Positions 21,118-30,897 of a DNA stretch of 64,000 bases are shown piece by piece. The stretch's first letter is position 1. Each line of letters begins with the position of its first letter. Source of the DNA: Extensimonas vulgaris. GTDB lineage: Bacteria; Pseudomonadota; Gammaproteobacteria; Burkholderiales; Burkholderiaceae_C. The notes below the pieces were generated by a model that searched no databases, was not told the DNA's origin, and saw nothing but the letters and a program-made list of their open reading frames with translations. Made by a program: the position numbers and the translations under genes. The DNA lies in NCBI RefSeq assembly GCF_003337425.1, contig NZ_QPJU01000001.1, forward strand, positions 400,978 through 464,977. Direction: 5' to 3'.

Positions 21118-22812
21118 ATGCCTCACTTATCGTCCCCGCCCCCCCAGCGCAAAGCCTTGTTTGACAAAGGGCCTGTAGGCCGGCACGGCGGCTGGCAGCT
21201 TGCGCTGCTGGCCCTTTGGCTGTGGGCCTGCAGTCTGCCTGCGCAGGCCGGGCCATGGCTGATCAATAACCGCCCCACGGCGCGCGCACACGAGGCCGTA
21301 GAAATTCTCGCCGACGCCGCGAGCGAAGGGCTGGAGCCCGAGGATTACGGTGCTGGCGCACTCGCGCAGGCCGTCGCTGCCGCAACGCACGGCGCGGCAC
21401 TGAACAAGGCCACGGCGCAGCAACTCGAAAACGCACTCAGCACCGCGCTGCAGCGCTTCCTGAGCGACCTGCATTCGGGCCGCGTCGATCCGCGCGCCGT
21501 GCACCAGGACTACAGCCTGCCCGCCCCCACGCGCACCGACCCGGCGCAGCTGCTGCAGCAGGCGCTCGCTGCGCCCACCTTGCACGCCGGGGTGCGCGCA
21601 GCGGCGCCGCAACTGCCGCAATACGCCCAGCTGCGCAGCGCGCTCGCGCAATACCGCGCGCTCGGCGCGCACCCCGCCTGGGCCGCGCCGCTGCCGCCTT
21701 TGCTAGCTCCTGCGGCAGCCTCGGCCCCCAAGACCGCGGCGAAAGTTACGGCGCGCAAGGCCAGCCGCAATCCCAAACTTGATCTGGGCCAGGAATGGGT
21801 CGGACTGCCGCTGCTCGTGCAGCGCCTCGTGGCCCTGGGTGATCTGCCGCCGGACACGCCCGTGCCCGCGCGCTACGACGAAAGCGTGCAAAACGGCGTC
21901 AAGGCCTTCCAGGAGCGCCACGCGCTTGACCCCGACGGTGTGATCGGCCAGGCCACGCTGGAGGCGCTCAGCGTGCCGCCCGCCGCGCGCGCACAGCAGA
22001 TCGCGCTGGCCATGGAACGTCTGCGCTGGACGCCGCTGTTGCGCGGCCCGCGCATGATCGTGATCAACGTGCCCGAATTCATGCTACGCGCCTACGAGCA
22101 GCAAGATGGCCGCATCGTGCTGCGCCTGGCCATGAAGGTGATCGTGGGCAAGGCGCTGAACACACGCACGCCCTTGTTCGACGAAGACATGCGCTTCATT
22201 GAGTTCAGCCCCTACTGGAACATCCCGCCCTCGATCGCGCGCAGCGAAACCATCCCGCGCCTGCGCCGCGACCCGAGCTACTTCGAACGCGAGGGGCTCG
22301 AGTTCGTCGATTCTCAGGGCGGAGTGCACACCACGCTCTCACCGGCCCACCTCGACGCCGTGCTGCGCGGCCAGATGCGCATCCGCCAGCGCCCCGGGCC
22401 GCGCAACGCGCTGGGCGACATCAAGTTCATCTTTCCCAACAACAGCAACATCTACCTGCACCACACGCCGGCGACGCAACTGTTCGCACGCCCGCGGCGA
22501 GACTTCAGCCACGGCTGCATCCGTGTCGAAGACCCGGTGGCGCTCGCACGCTTCGTGCTGCAAAACGACCCCGCCTGGCCCGAGGAGCGCATCCGCGAAG
22601 CCATGGCCGCGGGCAAGTCCAGCACCATCCGCCTAGCCGAACCCATCCCCGTGGTGATCGCCTACATCACTACGGTCATCAAGCAAGGCAAGGTACATTT
22701 CTTTGCCGACCTCTATGGTCACGACCGCCTGCTCGCGCAGGCGCTGCGCGAGCAGGCCGAACAACGCCGTGCCGCGCCCTTACCCGTGCCCGTGCCGCGG
22801 ATCGCACCATAG
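21118..22812 (+). CDS. Periplasmic L,D-transpeptidase (YcbB/LdtD-like)
   Basis: 564 residues. A signal peptide (WQLALLALWLWACSLPAQAG) is followed by an N-terminal scaffold (about 45-200), a peptidoglycan-binding domain (VQNGVKAFQERHALDPDGVIG) and the YkuD catalytic domain, with the active-site motif SHGCIRVEDP containing the nucleophilic Cys. It forms 3-3 crosslinks in peptidoglycan or attaches lipoprotein. I chose the ATG at 21118; the sequence upstream in frame overlaps ffs. It is followed by a YcbK-like gene 41 bp away, the same pairing as ycbB-ycbK in E. coli. Confidence 0.9.
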   Translation: MPHLSSPPPQRKALFDKGPVGRHGGWQLALLALWLWACSLPAQAGPWLINNRPTARAHEAVEILADAASEGLEPEDYGAGALAQAVAAATHGAALNKATAQQLENALSTALQRFLSDLHSGRVDPRAVHQDYSLPAPTRTDPAQLLQQALAAPTLHAGVRAAAPQLPQYAQLRSALAQYRALGAHPAWAAPLPPLLAPAAASAPKTAAKVTARKASRNPKLDLGQEWVGLPLLVQRLVALGDLPPDTPVPARYDESVQNGVKAFQERHALDPDGVIGQATLEALSVPPAARAQQIALAMERLRWTPLLRGPRMIVINVPEFMLRAYEQQDGRIVLRLAMKVIVGKALNTRTPLFDEDMRFIEFSPYWNIPPSIARSETIPRLRRDPSYFEREGLEFVDSQGGVHTTLSPAHLDAVLRGQMRIRQRPGPRNALGDIKFIFPNNSNIYLHHTPATQLFARPRRDFSHGCIRVEDPVALARFVLQNDPAWPEERIREAMAAGKSSTIRLAEPIPVVIAYITTVIKQGKVHFFADLYGHDRLLAQALREQAEQRRAAPLPVPVPRIAP

Positions 22813-22853
22813 AAAAGAATGCGGAAAACCCGCTTTTCGCTCAGGAAACCGCC

Positions 22854-23423
22854 ATGCCCCAGTTGCCGTACCCATTTACCCGCCACACCACGCGCCGCCG
22901 CCTCCTTGGCCTGGGCCAGTGGCTGCTCGCTGGCGCCGTGCTGCCGCAGGCGCCGCGCGCCTTCGCCAGCGTGCCCGAGGCGCGCAGCCTGTCGTTCCAC
23001 CACACGCACACGGGCGAGCGCCTGGCGCTGGTGTATGCGCTCAACGATCAGTTTGTGCCCGAGGCACTGTTCAGCCTGAACCACTTTCTGCGTGACCACT
23101 ACAGCGGTGCCATCGGCAGCATGGACCCGCAGCTCTTCAACCTGTTGCACCTGGTGCGCCAGGAGCTTGGCACACAGCAACCCTTCGAGGTGATCTCGGG
23201 CTACCGCAGCCCCGCCACCAACGACACCCTGCGCAACACGCGCGGCGGCGGCGTGGCCAAGCACAGCCTGCACATGGTCGGCAAGGCCATCGACGTGCGC
23301 CTGCCCGGCGTGCCGCTCACCGAGCTGCGCGACGCCGCGCTCTCGCTGCGCCAGGGCGGCGTGGGCTTTTACCCGAGCGAGCAGTTCGTGCACCTAGACA
23401 CGGGGCCGGTGCGGCGCTGGTGA
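22854..23423 (+). CDS. YcbK-like (DUF882/peptidase M15) exported protein
   Basis: 189 residues. The N-terminus TTRRRLLGLGQWLLAGAVLP has a twin-arginine motif and an Ala-rich cleavage region. The domain carries the M15-type metal ligands: His and Asp in KHSLHMVGKAIDVRLPG and His in EQFVHLDTGPVR. The FEVISGYRSPATND segment is typical. The family (MepK) includes endopeptidases that cleave 3-3 crosslinks, which pairs logically with the L,D-transpeptidase upstream. Confidence 0.9.
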   Translation: MPQLPYPFTRHTTRRRLLGLGQWLLAGAVLPQAPRAFASVPEARSLSFHHTHTGERLALVYALNDQFVPEALFSLNHFLRDHYSGAIGSMDPQLFNLLHLVRQELGTQQPFEVISGYRSPATNDTLRNTRGGGVAKHSLHMVGKAIDVRLPGVPLTELRDAALSLRQGGVGFYPSEQFVHLDTGPVRRW

Positions 23424-23431
23424 GGTGAATC

Positions 23432-23641
23432 ATGAATTTCAGCATCGAATGCGAAGAAGAAACCGACGGTCGCTGGATTGCCGAGGTGCCTCAGCTACCG
23501 GGCGTCCTGTGCTACGGCAACACGGCCGAGGAAGCCATGGCCAAGGCTGAAATACTGGCGCTGCGCACGCTGGCCGAGCGCCTCGAGAACAGCGAGGCTC
23601 GTCCCGTTCCCATCCATATTTCCATCCCCATCGCCGCATGA
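23432..23641 (+). CDS. hicB: HicB-like antitoxin
   Basis: 69 residues, MNFSIECEEETDGRWIAEVP, with the partial RNase H fold of HicB (LPGVLCYGNTAEEAMAKAEI). It lacks a C-terminal DNA-binding domain, so it is the short form. It precedes the toxin gene with an ATGA overlap at 23638-23641; antitoxin-first order is common in short hicBA loci. Confidence 0.85.
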   Translation: MNFSIECEEETDGRWIAEVPQLPGVLCYGNTAEEAMAKAEILALRTLAERLENSEARPVPIHISIPIAA

Positions 23642-23850
23642 GCCAATGGCCGTCCATCAAGGCCAGGCGTCTGCTTACGGTGTTGCTTGGCATGGGCTGG
23701 AGGATCAAACGGCAGTCGGGTTCTCACCGCACCTTGACTCGCGAGGGATGTCCAGATTTCGTCTTCGCCTTTCACGACGGCGAAGAAATCGGTCCGCGGA
23801 TGCTCGCGCGCATCGCCAAACATACCGGCATCACTCCGGGAGACCTGTAG
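23638..23850 (+). CDS. hicA: HicA-like mRNA interferase toxin
   Basis: 70 residues with the dsRBD-like HicA fold: IKARRLLTVLLGMGWRIKRQ, the catalytic His in SGSHRTLTR and the C-terminal MLARIAKHTGITPGDL. Overlap with hicB indicates translational coupling. It is a chromosomal TA locus outside any recognisable element. Confidence 0.85.
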   Translation: MSQWPSIKARRLLTVLLGMGWRIKRQSGSHRTLTREGCPDFVFAFHDGEEIGPRMLARIAKHTGITPGDL

Positions 23851-23886
23851 CCCAGTGGTTGCTTGCTGCGCCTCGACGCGGCCAAG

Positions 23887-26800
23887 CTACACCACCACCA
23901 CGCGCCCGTCCCCACTGAGAAAAGCCGTGTACACGGATACATCGCCCGCTGGTGCCACCAAGGCTTTCACCGCCTCGCGGTAATGCTTCAGTTGTGAGAG
24001 CAAATCGGCCTGCTGCTCGGGCGCGGCGGCGCTTTTGTAGTCGAGCACCCACCAGCCCGCGAGCTCGGCCGGGCTGTGGCGATGGACGAGGCGGTCCAGG
24101 CGCAGGCTCTGGCCCTGGTAGTGCAGCGGCACCTCGTTCGCGGCCTGCGCGATGCAGTCCGGCTCCCAGGCCCAGGCGCCGTCGCCCGCGAGGATGCGCT
24201 GCGCGAGCGCGGCCGCCTGCGTGGCGGTGGCAAGGCTCAGGCCGTGCGTCTGCGCGAGCAACGCGAGACGCGTCGCAGGCCAGCCCGCGCGGCGCCAGGT
24301 CTGCAGCTGCAGCGCGCTCGCAACGCCGGCTTGTTCGAGCAACTCGTGCATGGCATTGCCCAGGCGCGCCGCGGGGTCATGCGCTGCGGTGCTGTCCGGC
24401 CCCTGCGGGGGATCGCGGGCGGCGCTGGAAGCTGGGCCTGACACGGCGCCAGCCCCGGCGGCCCCGGCGGCCACGCGCGCAGGCTCAGCCTGGACAAAGA
24501 CGGGCAGTTCCGGCAGCACGAAAGTCTGGCTTGCGGCAGCACCCGGCAGCGGCATCTCGGACGCTGCCTGCCTGGCGGCGGCGCTCTGGCGCTGGGCGTC
24601 GTCGGGCGTCGCAGTAGCCGCAGACACCGGAGCCACCGACACCGGAGCCACAGACGATGAGGCAATGGCCGGCGAGGCCGCCGCGGGCGCATGGGCAGCC
24701 TCCAGCGCCACATCTTCGAGCAAGCCGCCCGCCGCGGCGCCGATTTGCTGCCACCAGCTGTCGGCCGCGCTGCGGCTGGTCTGCGTGGCCGAGAGCACGA
24801 GGCAGCGGCGCGCGCGCGTCATGGCGACGTAGAGCTTGTTGCGCTCTTCGCGCAGGCGTGCCTGCAGTTCGGCGGCGAGCGTTTCTTCGGCGCTCGGCGG
24901 CGGCTCGGACTCCTTGGCCAAAAAAACGAGGCGGCGCGGCGCGGCCTGCGCGCCCGGCCAGTCGATCAGCACACCCATGCTCTCGGCCTTTTGCGCGGGT
25001 GCGTCGCAGTCCAGCAGCAGCACGCAGTCCGCCTCCAGCCCCTTGGCGCCGTGCACCGTGAGCAGGCGCACGGCCTGCAGATCGGCGCGCAGCGGCGCGG
25101 GCACGCCGCCTTTTTTCATGGCGCGCACGAAGGCGTAGGGCGTGAGGTAGCGTCCGCCCGCGTGTTGCAAGGCGGCGCCGAGCAGCGCGCGCAGCTGCGC
25201 CTGCACGAGCTGCCGCTGCGCCGCGGGCGCGGCCGCGGCAAAGCGCGCGAGCACGTCGCCGTGCGTGTAGATGGCGTGCAGCGCGTCGTGCGGCGGCAGG
25301 CTGCGCACCCAGCCCTGGTATTGCATCAAAATGGGCCCTAACGTGCGTCCATCCTGCGTGAGCAGCTCCTCTTTTTGAATCAGCTCGAACCAGCTTGCCG
25401 GCTGCGCACAAGCGCGGCGCAAATACGCGAGCTGCACGAGCTGCACGAGCTGTGCGTCCGCCAAGCCGAACAAGGGCGACTTGAGCGCACGCGCGAGCGC
25501 CAGGTCGTTGCCCGGCGAGACCAGCGCGTCGAGCAGCGCCACCACGTCCTGCACCGCGGGGGCGTCGTAGAGGTCGGCCTTCTCGGGCTGCACGCAAGGG
25601 ATGTGCAGCGCGCGCAGCGCTTCTTCCATGAGCGCGAGGCGGTCGCGCTTTTGCGCGAGCACCAGCACCTCGCGCGGCGGCGTGCCGCTTTCGATCTGCG
25701 CCGCCACCCACTGCGCAGCCTGGGCGCATTCGCGCAGGCGCAGGCTTTCCTCGGGCGTGTGGCGCGGCGTCGTGAGGCTGTCGCGCCATTCTGGCTGGGC
25801 TTGTGCTTGCGCCGGGGTCTGCGCAGACGCGGGCGACGCGGCCTGCCCCTCGGCGCCGCTTTGCATGCCGCTTTGCATGCCGCTTTCGCCGGCGCCCTCG
25901 GCACCATTCACGCCGCCCTGCCCGGCGTCGATGCCCTCCTGCATGTCGCTCGCTTCGGCAGCCGTGGCTGTGATCGGCGGCAGGCGCAGCAGCCGACCCG
26001 CGTCGCGCGACTCGGTGCTGTGCGCGCGAAAGCCGCTCGTGTGGCCCTGCGCCTGCGCGGCCTGCATGACCTGGTTCACGGCTGCGAGCACGCGCCGCGC
26101 GTTGCGCCGCGTGTGGTCGCAGCTGAGCAAGTCGCCACCGAGCGCCGTGCGCACGAAGTCCTGCGCAGCCACGAACACCTGCGGCTCGGCGCGGCGAAAG
26201 CGGTAGATGCTCTGCTTGGGGTCGCCCACGATGAACACGCTGGGCGCCGCACCGCCGCCCGCGCCCGCGTAGCCCGACAGCCAGGCGTGCAGCGCCTGCC
26301 ACTGCAGCGGGTTGGTGTCCTGGAACTCGTCGATGAGCAGGTGGCGCACGCGCGCGTCGAGGCGCTCTTGCACCCAGCCGCTGAGCACAGGGTCGGCGAG
26401 CATGCGTTGCGCCATGCGCTCGACGTCGTTCATGTCCACCCAGCCGCGCGCGCGCTTGAGCGCGGCAAACTGCGCGAGCAGACAGCGCGTGAGCCGCGCC
26501 ATGCGCTGCTGGTGCAGCCAGGCCGCATGCTGGCGGCGCGCGCGCAAAAGCACTTGCAATTCGGCCTCGGCTTCTTGCGCCGCAGGAAATTTTTGCAGGT
26601 GGTTTGTCAGCCGGTCGGCACTCGCCACGAAAAGTGCCTTGCGCAACCTGTCCAGCCGCGCGTCGAGGTCTGCACACGTCAACGCATCGACGATCGCGGC
26701 GGCGGCTTTTTGCGGCGTCTTGTTGCGCTCTGCGGCAAGCGCTTTCGCCCACGCCTGCCAGCGCGCGAGCGCCTCGGGTTGCGCGAGCGCCTGCGCCGGT

Positions 26801-27588
26801 TCTTCGAACGCCTGCAATGGGGCAGACATCTGCGCGAAATGCGGCACCGATGCCGCGACCACGCCGGCTGCGTCGGCCAGGTCGAATTCCACGCGTTTGG
26901 CCAGCACTGCGGCGAGCGCCTTGTGCGTTTGCGTGCGCCCATGCGTGGCCACCACGGCTTCGTAGTCGGCACGCAGCGCCGCGTCCGCCGCGACGGCTTG
27001 CAAAAACGGCTGCCAGACCTCGCGCACGGCCTGCGCGTCGTCTTCGAGCAGCTCGAAGCGCGCGGGCAGGCCATGCTCCTGCAGCACCGCGAGCGGCGCC
27101 GTGCCCAGCAGCGCGGCAAACCAGCTGTGGAAGGTGCGAATCTGCACGGGGCGCGCGCTCTCGAGCACTTGCCGATATAAATTCCGTAGCTGCTCACGCT
27201 GATTGGATGCGGCCTGTGGGCTCAAACCCCTGTGAATCAGCTCCTGCGTGAGTGCCTCGGGCGGCAGTTGCGCGAACTGTTGCAGCCATTCTTGCAGGCG
27301 CGCGCGCATCTCGCCCGCGGCCTTTTTGGTGAAGGTGATGGCCAGAATCTCGTGCGGCGCGCAGCCTTCGAGCAGGGCGCGCAGCATGCGCGAGACCAGC
27401 ATCCAGGTCTTGCCCGCGCCCGCGCAGGCTTCCACGGCCACGCTGCGCCGCGGGTCGCAGGCGATGGCGTAAAACTCGGCGCGTTCGACGTGGCGGCCAT
27501 TGTGTTCGTAGGCGGCTTGTTCGGGCAGCAGCGCGTCTGCGTCCGCCTCTTTGTCGGAAGGTTCCATCTCGGTCGGCTTGCTCGTCAT
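23887..27588 (-). CDS. addA: AddA-like helicase-nuclease (UvrD/RecB superfamily)
   Basis: 1233 residues. Helicase motifs: Walker A VEACAGAGKTWMLVSR, Ia LAITFTKKAAGEMRARL, motif II LLIDEFQDTNPLQW, motif III FIVGDPKQSIYRFRRA, motif V LTVHGAKGLEADCVLLLD, and motif VI YVAMTRARRCLVL. The C-terminal nuclease domain has WVLDYKSA with the catalytic D and K. With AddB it processes double-strand breaks to load RecA. In-frame tandem repeats occur (9-bp CTGCACGAG-type near 25430 and 12-bp near 25857-25880). The start at 27588 overlaps the addB stop (ATGA). A variable Ala/Pro/Ser linker lies before the nuclease domain. Confidence 0.88.
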   Translation of the reverse strand: MTSKPTEMEPSDKEADADALLPEQAAYEHNGRHVERAEFYAIACDPRRSVAVEACAGAGKTWMLVSRMLRALLEGCAPHEILAITFTKKAAGEMRARLQEWLQQFAQLPPEALTQELIHRGLSPQAASNQREQLRNLYRQVLESARPVQIRTFHSWFAALLGTAPLAVLQEHGLPARFELLEDDAQAVREVWQPFLQAVAADAALRADYEAVVATHGRTQTHKALAAVLAKRVEFDLADAAGVVAASVPHFAQMSAPLQAFEEPAQALAQPEALARWQAWAKALAAERNKTPQKAAAAIVDALTCADLDARLDRLRKALFVASADRLTNHLQKFPAAQEAEAELQVLLRARRQHAAWLHQQRMARLTRCLLAQFAALKRARGWVDMNDVERMAQRMLADPVLSGWVQERLDARVRHLLIDEFQDTNPLQWQALHAWLSGYAGAGGGAAPSVFIVGDPKQSIYRFRRAEPQVFVAAQDFVRTALGGDLLSCDHTRRNARRVLAAVNQVMQAAQAQGHTSGFRAHSTESRDAGRLLRLPPITATAAEASDMQEGIDAGQGGVNGAEGAGESGMQSGMQSGAEGQAASPASAQTPAQAQAQPEWRDSLTTPRHTPEESLRLRECAQAAQWVAAQIESGTPPREVLVLAQKRDRLALMEEALRALHIPCVQPEKADLYDAPAVQDVVALLDALVSPGNDLALARALKSPLFGLADAQLVQLVQLAYLRRACAQPASWFELIQKEELLTQDGRTLGPILMQYQGWVRSLPPHDALHAIYTHGDVLARFAAAAPAAQRQLVQAQLRALLGAALQHAGGRYLTPYAFVRAMKKGGVPAPLRADLQAVRLLTVHGAKGLEADCVLLLDCDAPAQKAESMGVLIDWPGAQAAPRRLVFLAKESEPPPSAEETLAAELQARLREERNKLYVAMTRARRCLVLSATQTSRSAADSWWQQIGAAAGGLLEDVALEAAHAPAAASPAIASSSVAPVSVAPVSAATATPDDAQRQSAAARQAASEMPLPGAAASQTFVLPELPVFVQAEPARVAAGAAGAGAVSGPASSAARDPPQGPDSTAAHDPAARLGNAMHELLEQAGVASALQLQTWRRAGWPATRLALLAQTHGLSLATATQAAALAQRILAGDGAWAWEPDCIAQAANEVPLHYQGQSLRLDRLVHRHSPAELAGWWVLDYKSAAAPEQQADLLSQLKHYREAVKALVAPAGDVSVYTAFLSGDGRVVVV

Positions 27589-30230
27589 TGCCAAAAATCC
27601 TTGCGGCACAGGCCGCGCGCGGCGCAAAAGTCGCACACCGGGCCTTCGCCCAGCGCGGGCAGCGGCGCCCCGGCGGCGATGCGGCCCAGGTCGCTGCGGA
27701 TGCCGGCGCGCAGCAGCGTGCGCAGCGCGAGCACGTCTTGTTGCTCGTAGGTCGCGGTTTCGCCGCGCTCGCCCACGTTCACATAGGCCGCGCGCAGGCG
27801 TTCGGCGCCGAGCAATGCGGCATAAAACGCGAGTTGCGTGTCCTCGGCGCCGTCTGCGATGCGCTGCTTCGTCTTGGCTGCGCTCTCGGTTTTGTAGTCG
27901 ATCACGAAGGGAATGGGTTCGCCTTCCGGCGGTTCAGGCACTTCATCGACGCGGTCCAGCTTGCCCACGAGCCGCCACGCGTCGAGCGGCTGCTCGAGCG
28001 CCAGCTCCGCCTGCCGAAACACCGCGCCCTGCGCTTCGTGCTCTGCGAGCCAGCGCAAATAACCGTCGCGCACCTGCGGCCAGGTCGCGGCAAAGGGCAG
28101 AAAGCCGCCCGCGTCCAGCCCCAGATGCGCCGTCGCGGACTGCGCCGCGGCGTCGAGCAAGTCCGCACGCGCGGCAGCATCGGACGCGGGCGCGAAAACA
28201 TCTGACGCTGACGCATCACGCAGCCGCTCGTGAAAATGTTGCAGCACGAGGTGCAGCCAGCTGCCGAAGTCGCGCTTGTCGATCTCGGCTTCGAGCTCGC
28301 CCGCCTCCTGCAAACCGAGCTGGCGCAGCGCAAAAAAGCGGTACGGGCAGGCGCGCAGGTCGGCGTACATGCTCGCAGAGAGCTTGCGCACGGGCAGCGA
28401 TGCCGCGCTGGGCGCGGGCCGCAGCGTAGGCGCCGCGCAGACTTCGCGGGCGCAGCGCGCGTCCACGCCTGCCGCGGTCAGGCCGTCGCATTGCAAAGCC
28501 TGCAGCAAGGGGCTGGGCAAAAGCGGCTCGCCGCCCTCGTCGCTGCTGCGCCAGAGCACATCCACCGCGGGCAGCTGCATGGCGCTGCGCCAGGCGGCGC
28601 GCTGCGCGGCGGCGAGCTGCGCGCGCGTGGGCAGGCCCCAGGCGCTGCGCTGCGCCTCGCTCCACGGGCCCTGGGGCTCGGGCGCGGCCGGCAGGCGCTT
28701 TTCGTCGCAACCGGCCAGCACCAGCGCATCGAAGGGGCGTGCGAGCAGTTGGGCCAGCGGCAGCAGCACCACGCGCGCGCCCGCTGGGGCCGGCGGCACA
28801 TAACGCGCGGCCTCGAGCACGGCGTCGGCCCAGCGCGTGAATTCGGCCAGCGTGAGGCGCTGCGCCGCGCCCTCCCAGTCGTCCAGGCCCCACTGCAGCG
28901 CTTCGTGCAGGCGCAGCGCCTGCAGCACGAGCGCACCCGCCGCGTCGCCCTCGAGCGGTGCCCACAGGCCGCTGGCCGCAAGCAACTCGCGCAGCGCACG
29001 CAGCCAGTCCGCGAGTGGCCGCGCCGCGTGCAGGCGCGCGCGCCAGCGCTCCACCGCGGTGATGAGCTCTGCCTGCGGCGGCCACTGGCTCCAGTCGCGC
29101 GCGGCCACGCTGCGCCAGCGCGGCGCGGGGTCGGCGCGCAGGCTGCGCTCGAGCGCGTCGAGCGTGGCGGCGTCGATGGCCGGCGCCTGCTTGAGCGCGT
29201 CGAGCACGGCGTCGCTCGCCGCGTCCCAGGCGCAGGCCTGCAGCAGCGCCATGGTCTGCGCCGCGGCACGCGTGGTGGAAAGCGTCCAGCCCGTCTCGTC
29301 GCGCACGGCCACGCCCGCACCCTCGAGCTGCGCGCGAATGCGGCGCGTGAGCGCGCGGTCGATCGCCCCCAGCGCCACGCGCGTGCGCCCTTGCGCGAGA
29401 TGCGCGAGCACGCAGGCGGCCGCGCGCTGGGCCTCGTCCTCACCGTCGCTCGCGGCGTGCACGGCGATGCGCGGCTTGGCATCGTCAGCACTGTGCAACA
29501 AATCCTCTTTTTGTAGCTGCAGCACGAGCGCGGGCGTGCCACCACCGTCATTCCAATACGCACACAATGCCTGCGCCAAAGAGTCGGGCTGCAGGCCTTC
29601 GAGCAGCACGAGCACATCCGCCGCCGCGCGCACCGCGGGCGTGAACAGCACGTCGGTGGGATGCGACGAAGCCAGCACCCACTCGAGCGCGATGCGCGCC
29701 ACGGCGGCCTCGTAGCGCAAAGGCTGACCGGCGTCCGGCGCGGGCAGCAGGCTGCGTGCGTGCTCGGCCCAGGCGCTGCGCTGCGACGGCGGCACGGCAG
29801 CGACGGCCGGGGCGAGCTGTACGGCGGCCTCCTGCAGCGGCGCGGCCAACAGCGCACGCTCGGCGCCCAACCCCGCGCGCTCGAGCAGGCTGCGCGCGCT
29901 CAGGGCGTCGCGCGCCGCTTCGCCGCTGAAGTCGCCCGCCGCCGGCACCCAGGCCGCGAGCGTGCGCGCCCAGCTGCGCGTGGTCGCAAAGCGCGGCGCA
30001 AAGCCCTCGGGCTGCCAGCGAGCCCAAAAGCGCTGCGCCCACGGCAGCAGCTGCGCAAACGGCAGCAGCACCACGGTGCGCGCTTGTGGCACGGGATGCG
30101 CGCGCAGATGCTCCGCGAGCCTGGTAAAAACAGGGCGCCAGACGCTTTCGTAGCAATCGTCTAAAGCTATCGCATCCATAGCGTGCACAGGAGCAGCCAT
30201 ACCGCCATGCACAGAATCGGTTTCTGTCAA
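27585..30230 (-). CDS. addB: AddB-like nuclease subunit with PD-(D/E)XK domain
   Basis: 881 residues, shorter than Bacillus AddB but typical of the proteobacterial type. The N-terminal inactivated helicase-like region lacks a convincing Walker A (ARTVVLLPFAQLLPWAQRFW). The C-terminal nuclease has FGSWLHLVLQHFHERLRD, PFVIDYKTESAAK (catalytic D and K), and closing Cys residues (CDFCAARGLCRKDFW) suggesting an Fe-S cluster as in AddB. First gene of the pair, addB-addA. Confidence 0.85.
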   Translation of the reverse strand: MTETDSVHGGMAAPVHAMDAIALDDCYESVWRPVFTRLAEHLRAHPVPQARTVVLLPFAQLLPWAQRFWARWQPEGFAPRFATTRSWARTLAAWVPAAGDFSGEAARDALSARSLLERAGLGAERALLAAPLQEAAVQLAPAVAAVPPSQRSAWAEHARSLLPAPDAGQPLRYEAAVARIALEWVLASSHPTDVLFTPAVRAAADVLVLLEGLQPDSLAQALCAYWNDGGGTPALVLQLQKEDLLHSADDAKPRIAVHAASDGEDEAQRAAACVLAHLAQGRTRVALGAIDRALTRRIRAQLEGAGVAVRDETGWTLSTTRAAAQTMALLQACAWDAASDAVLDALKQAPAIDAATLDALERSLRADPAPRWRSVAARDWSQWPPQAELITAVERWRARLHAARPLADWLRALRELLAASGLWAPLEGDAAGALVLQALRLHEALQWGLDDWEGAAQRLTLAEFTRWADAVLEAARYVPPAPAGARVVLLPLAQLLARPFDALVLAGCDEKRLPAAPEPQGPWSEAQRSAWGLPTRAQLAAAQRAAWRSAMQLPAVDVLWRSSDEGGEPLLPSPLLQALQCDGLTAAGVDARCAREVCAAPTLRPAPSAASLPVRKLSASMYADLRACPYRFFALRQLGLQEAGELEAEIDKRDFGSWLHLVLQHFHERLRDASASDVFAPASDAAARADLLDAAAQSATAHLGLDAGGFLPFAATWPQVRDGYLRWLAEHEAQGAVFRQAELALEQPLDAWRLVGKLDRVDEVPEPPEGEPIPFVIDYKTESAAKTKQRIADGAEDTQLAFYAALLGAERLRAAYVNVGERGETATYEQQDVLALRTLLRAGIRSDLGRIAAGAPLPALGEGPVCDFCAARGLCRKDFWQ

Positions 30231-30250
30231 AATGCCCCCCAGTCAACTGA

Positions 30251-30270
30251 GAGCCTATTTCCATAGGCTC
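30251..30270. repeat. Short perfect hairpin between addB and trxA
   Basis: GAGCCTA (30251-30257), loop TTTCCA, TAGGCTC (30264-30270). It lies in the divergent 69-bp gap, just upstream of the trxA ribosome-binding site, so it could affect trxA translation or be a small interspersed repeat. Confidence 0.5.
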
Positions 30271-30299
30271 TTAGCGAGCCCCAGCAATAAGGAATCTTT

Positions 30300-30632
30300 A
30301 TGGCCAACGAACTCATCAAACACATCTCCGACGGCAGCTTCGAGGCTGACGTGCTCCAGTCCCCCACGCCGGTGCTGGTGGACTTCTGGGCCGAATGGTG
30401 CGGCCCCTGCAAAATGATCGCCCCGATTCTCGACGAAGTCGCCAGCAGCTACCAAGGCAAGCTGCAAGTCGCCAAGATGAACGTCGATGACAACCGCGCC
30501 ATCCCCGCCAAGTTCGGCATCCGCGGCATCCCCACGCTGATGCTGTTCAAAAACGGCCAGCTCGCTGCCACCAAGGTCGGCGCAGTGGCCAAGGCGCAGC
30601 TCACGGCCTTCATCGACGAGCAACTCGCTTGA
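30300..30632 (+). CDS. trxA: Thioredoxin 1
   Basis: 110 residues, full-length thioredoxin with the active site [16 protein letters not shown], the cis-Pro GIPTLMLF and the C-terminal helix [11 protein letters not shown]. It is the cytoplasmic disulfide reductant. TAAGGA precedes the ATG. It lies 265 bp upstream of rho, the same order as in E. coli and many proteobacteria. Confidence 0.96.
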   Translation: MANELIKHISDGSFEADVLQSPTPVLVDFWAEWCGPCKMIAPILDEVASSYQGKLQVAKMNVDDNRAIPAKFGIRGIPTLMLFKNGQLAATKVGAVAKAQLTAFIDEQLA

Positions 30633-30754
30633 GGGCCCCCCTCTTTTTTGGTTTCCATTGCGCGGTGCGGCAGCGACAGCTTGCCGCATCACCAGCGCTC
30701 GCCGCGCACAGCGCTGAAGCCGCAGCGTTTTTCCTGTCATAATCAGCGCCCATT

Positions 30755-30795
30755 CGGCTGGCCCACAGCGCAGCCGGCCCGAGCCCACCGGGCTC
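30755..30795 (+). promoter_or_regulatory. Hairpins in the rho leader
   Basis: CGGCTG (30755-30760)/CAGCCG (30771-30776), then GAGCCC-ACC-GGGCTC (30781-30795). CATAAT at 30738-30743 could be a -10 box just upstream. Rho genes are commonly autoregulated by termination in the leader; whether these hairpins take part is inference. Confidence 0.4.
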
Positions 30796-30897
30796 ACCCT
30801 CCGGGCAGACCCGCAGCGCCGACACCGCGCTTTGCCGGGGCCGCTGCCCTCCTCTTTTCCCATCGCTTTCCCAGCCACTCCGCCAGGAGTCCCCTTC

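Noticed and set aside
24485-26752. A 755-codon frame on the - strand within addA
   Set aside because: It is an out-of-frame shadow of addA, with Arg/Ala-rich translation; the addA frame carries all helicase motifs.
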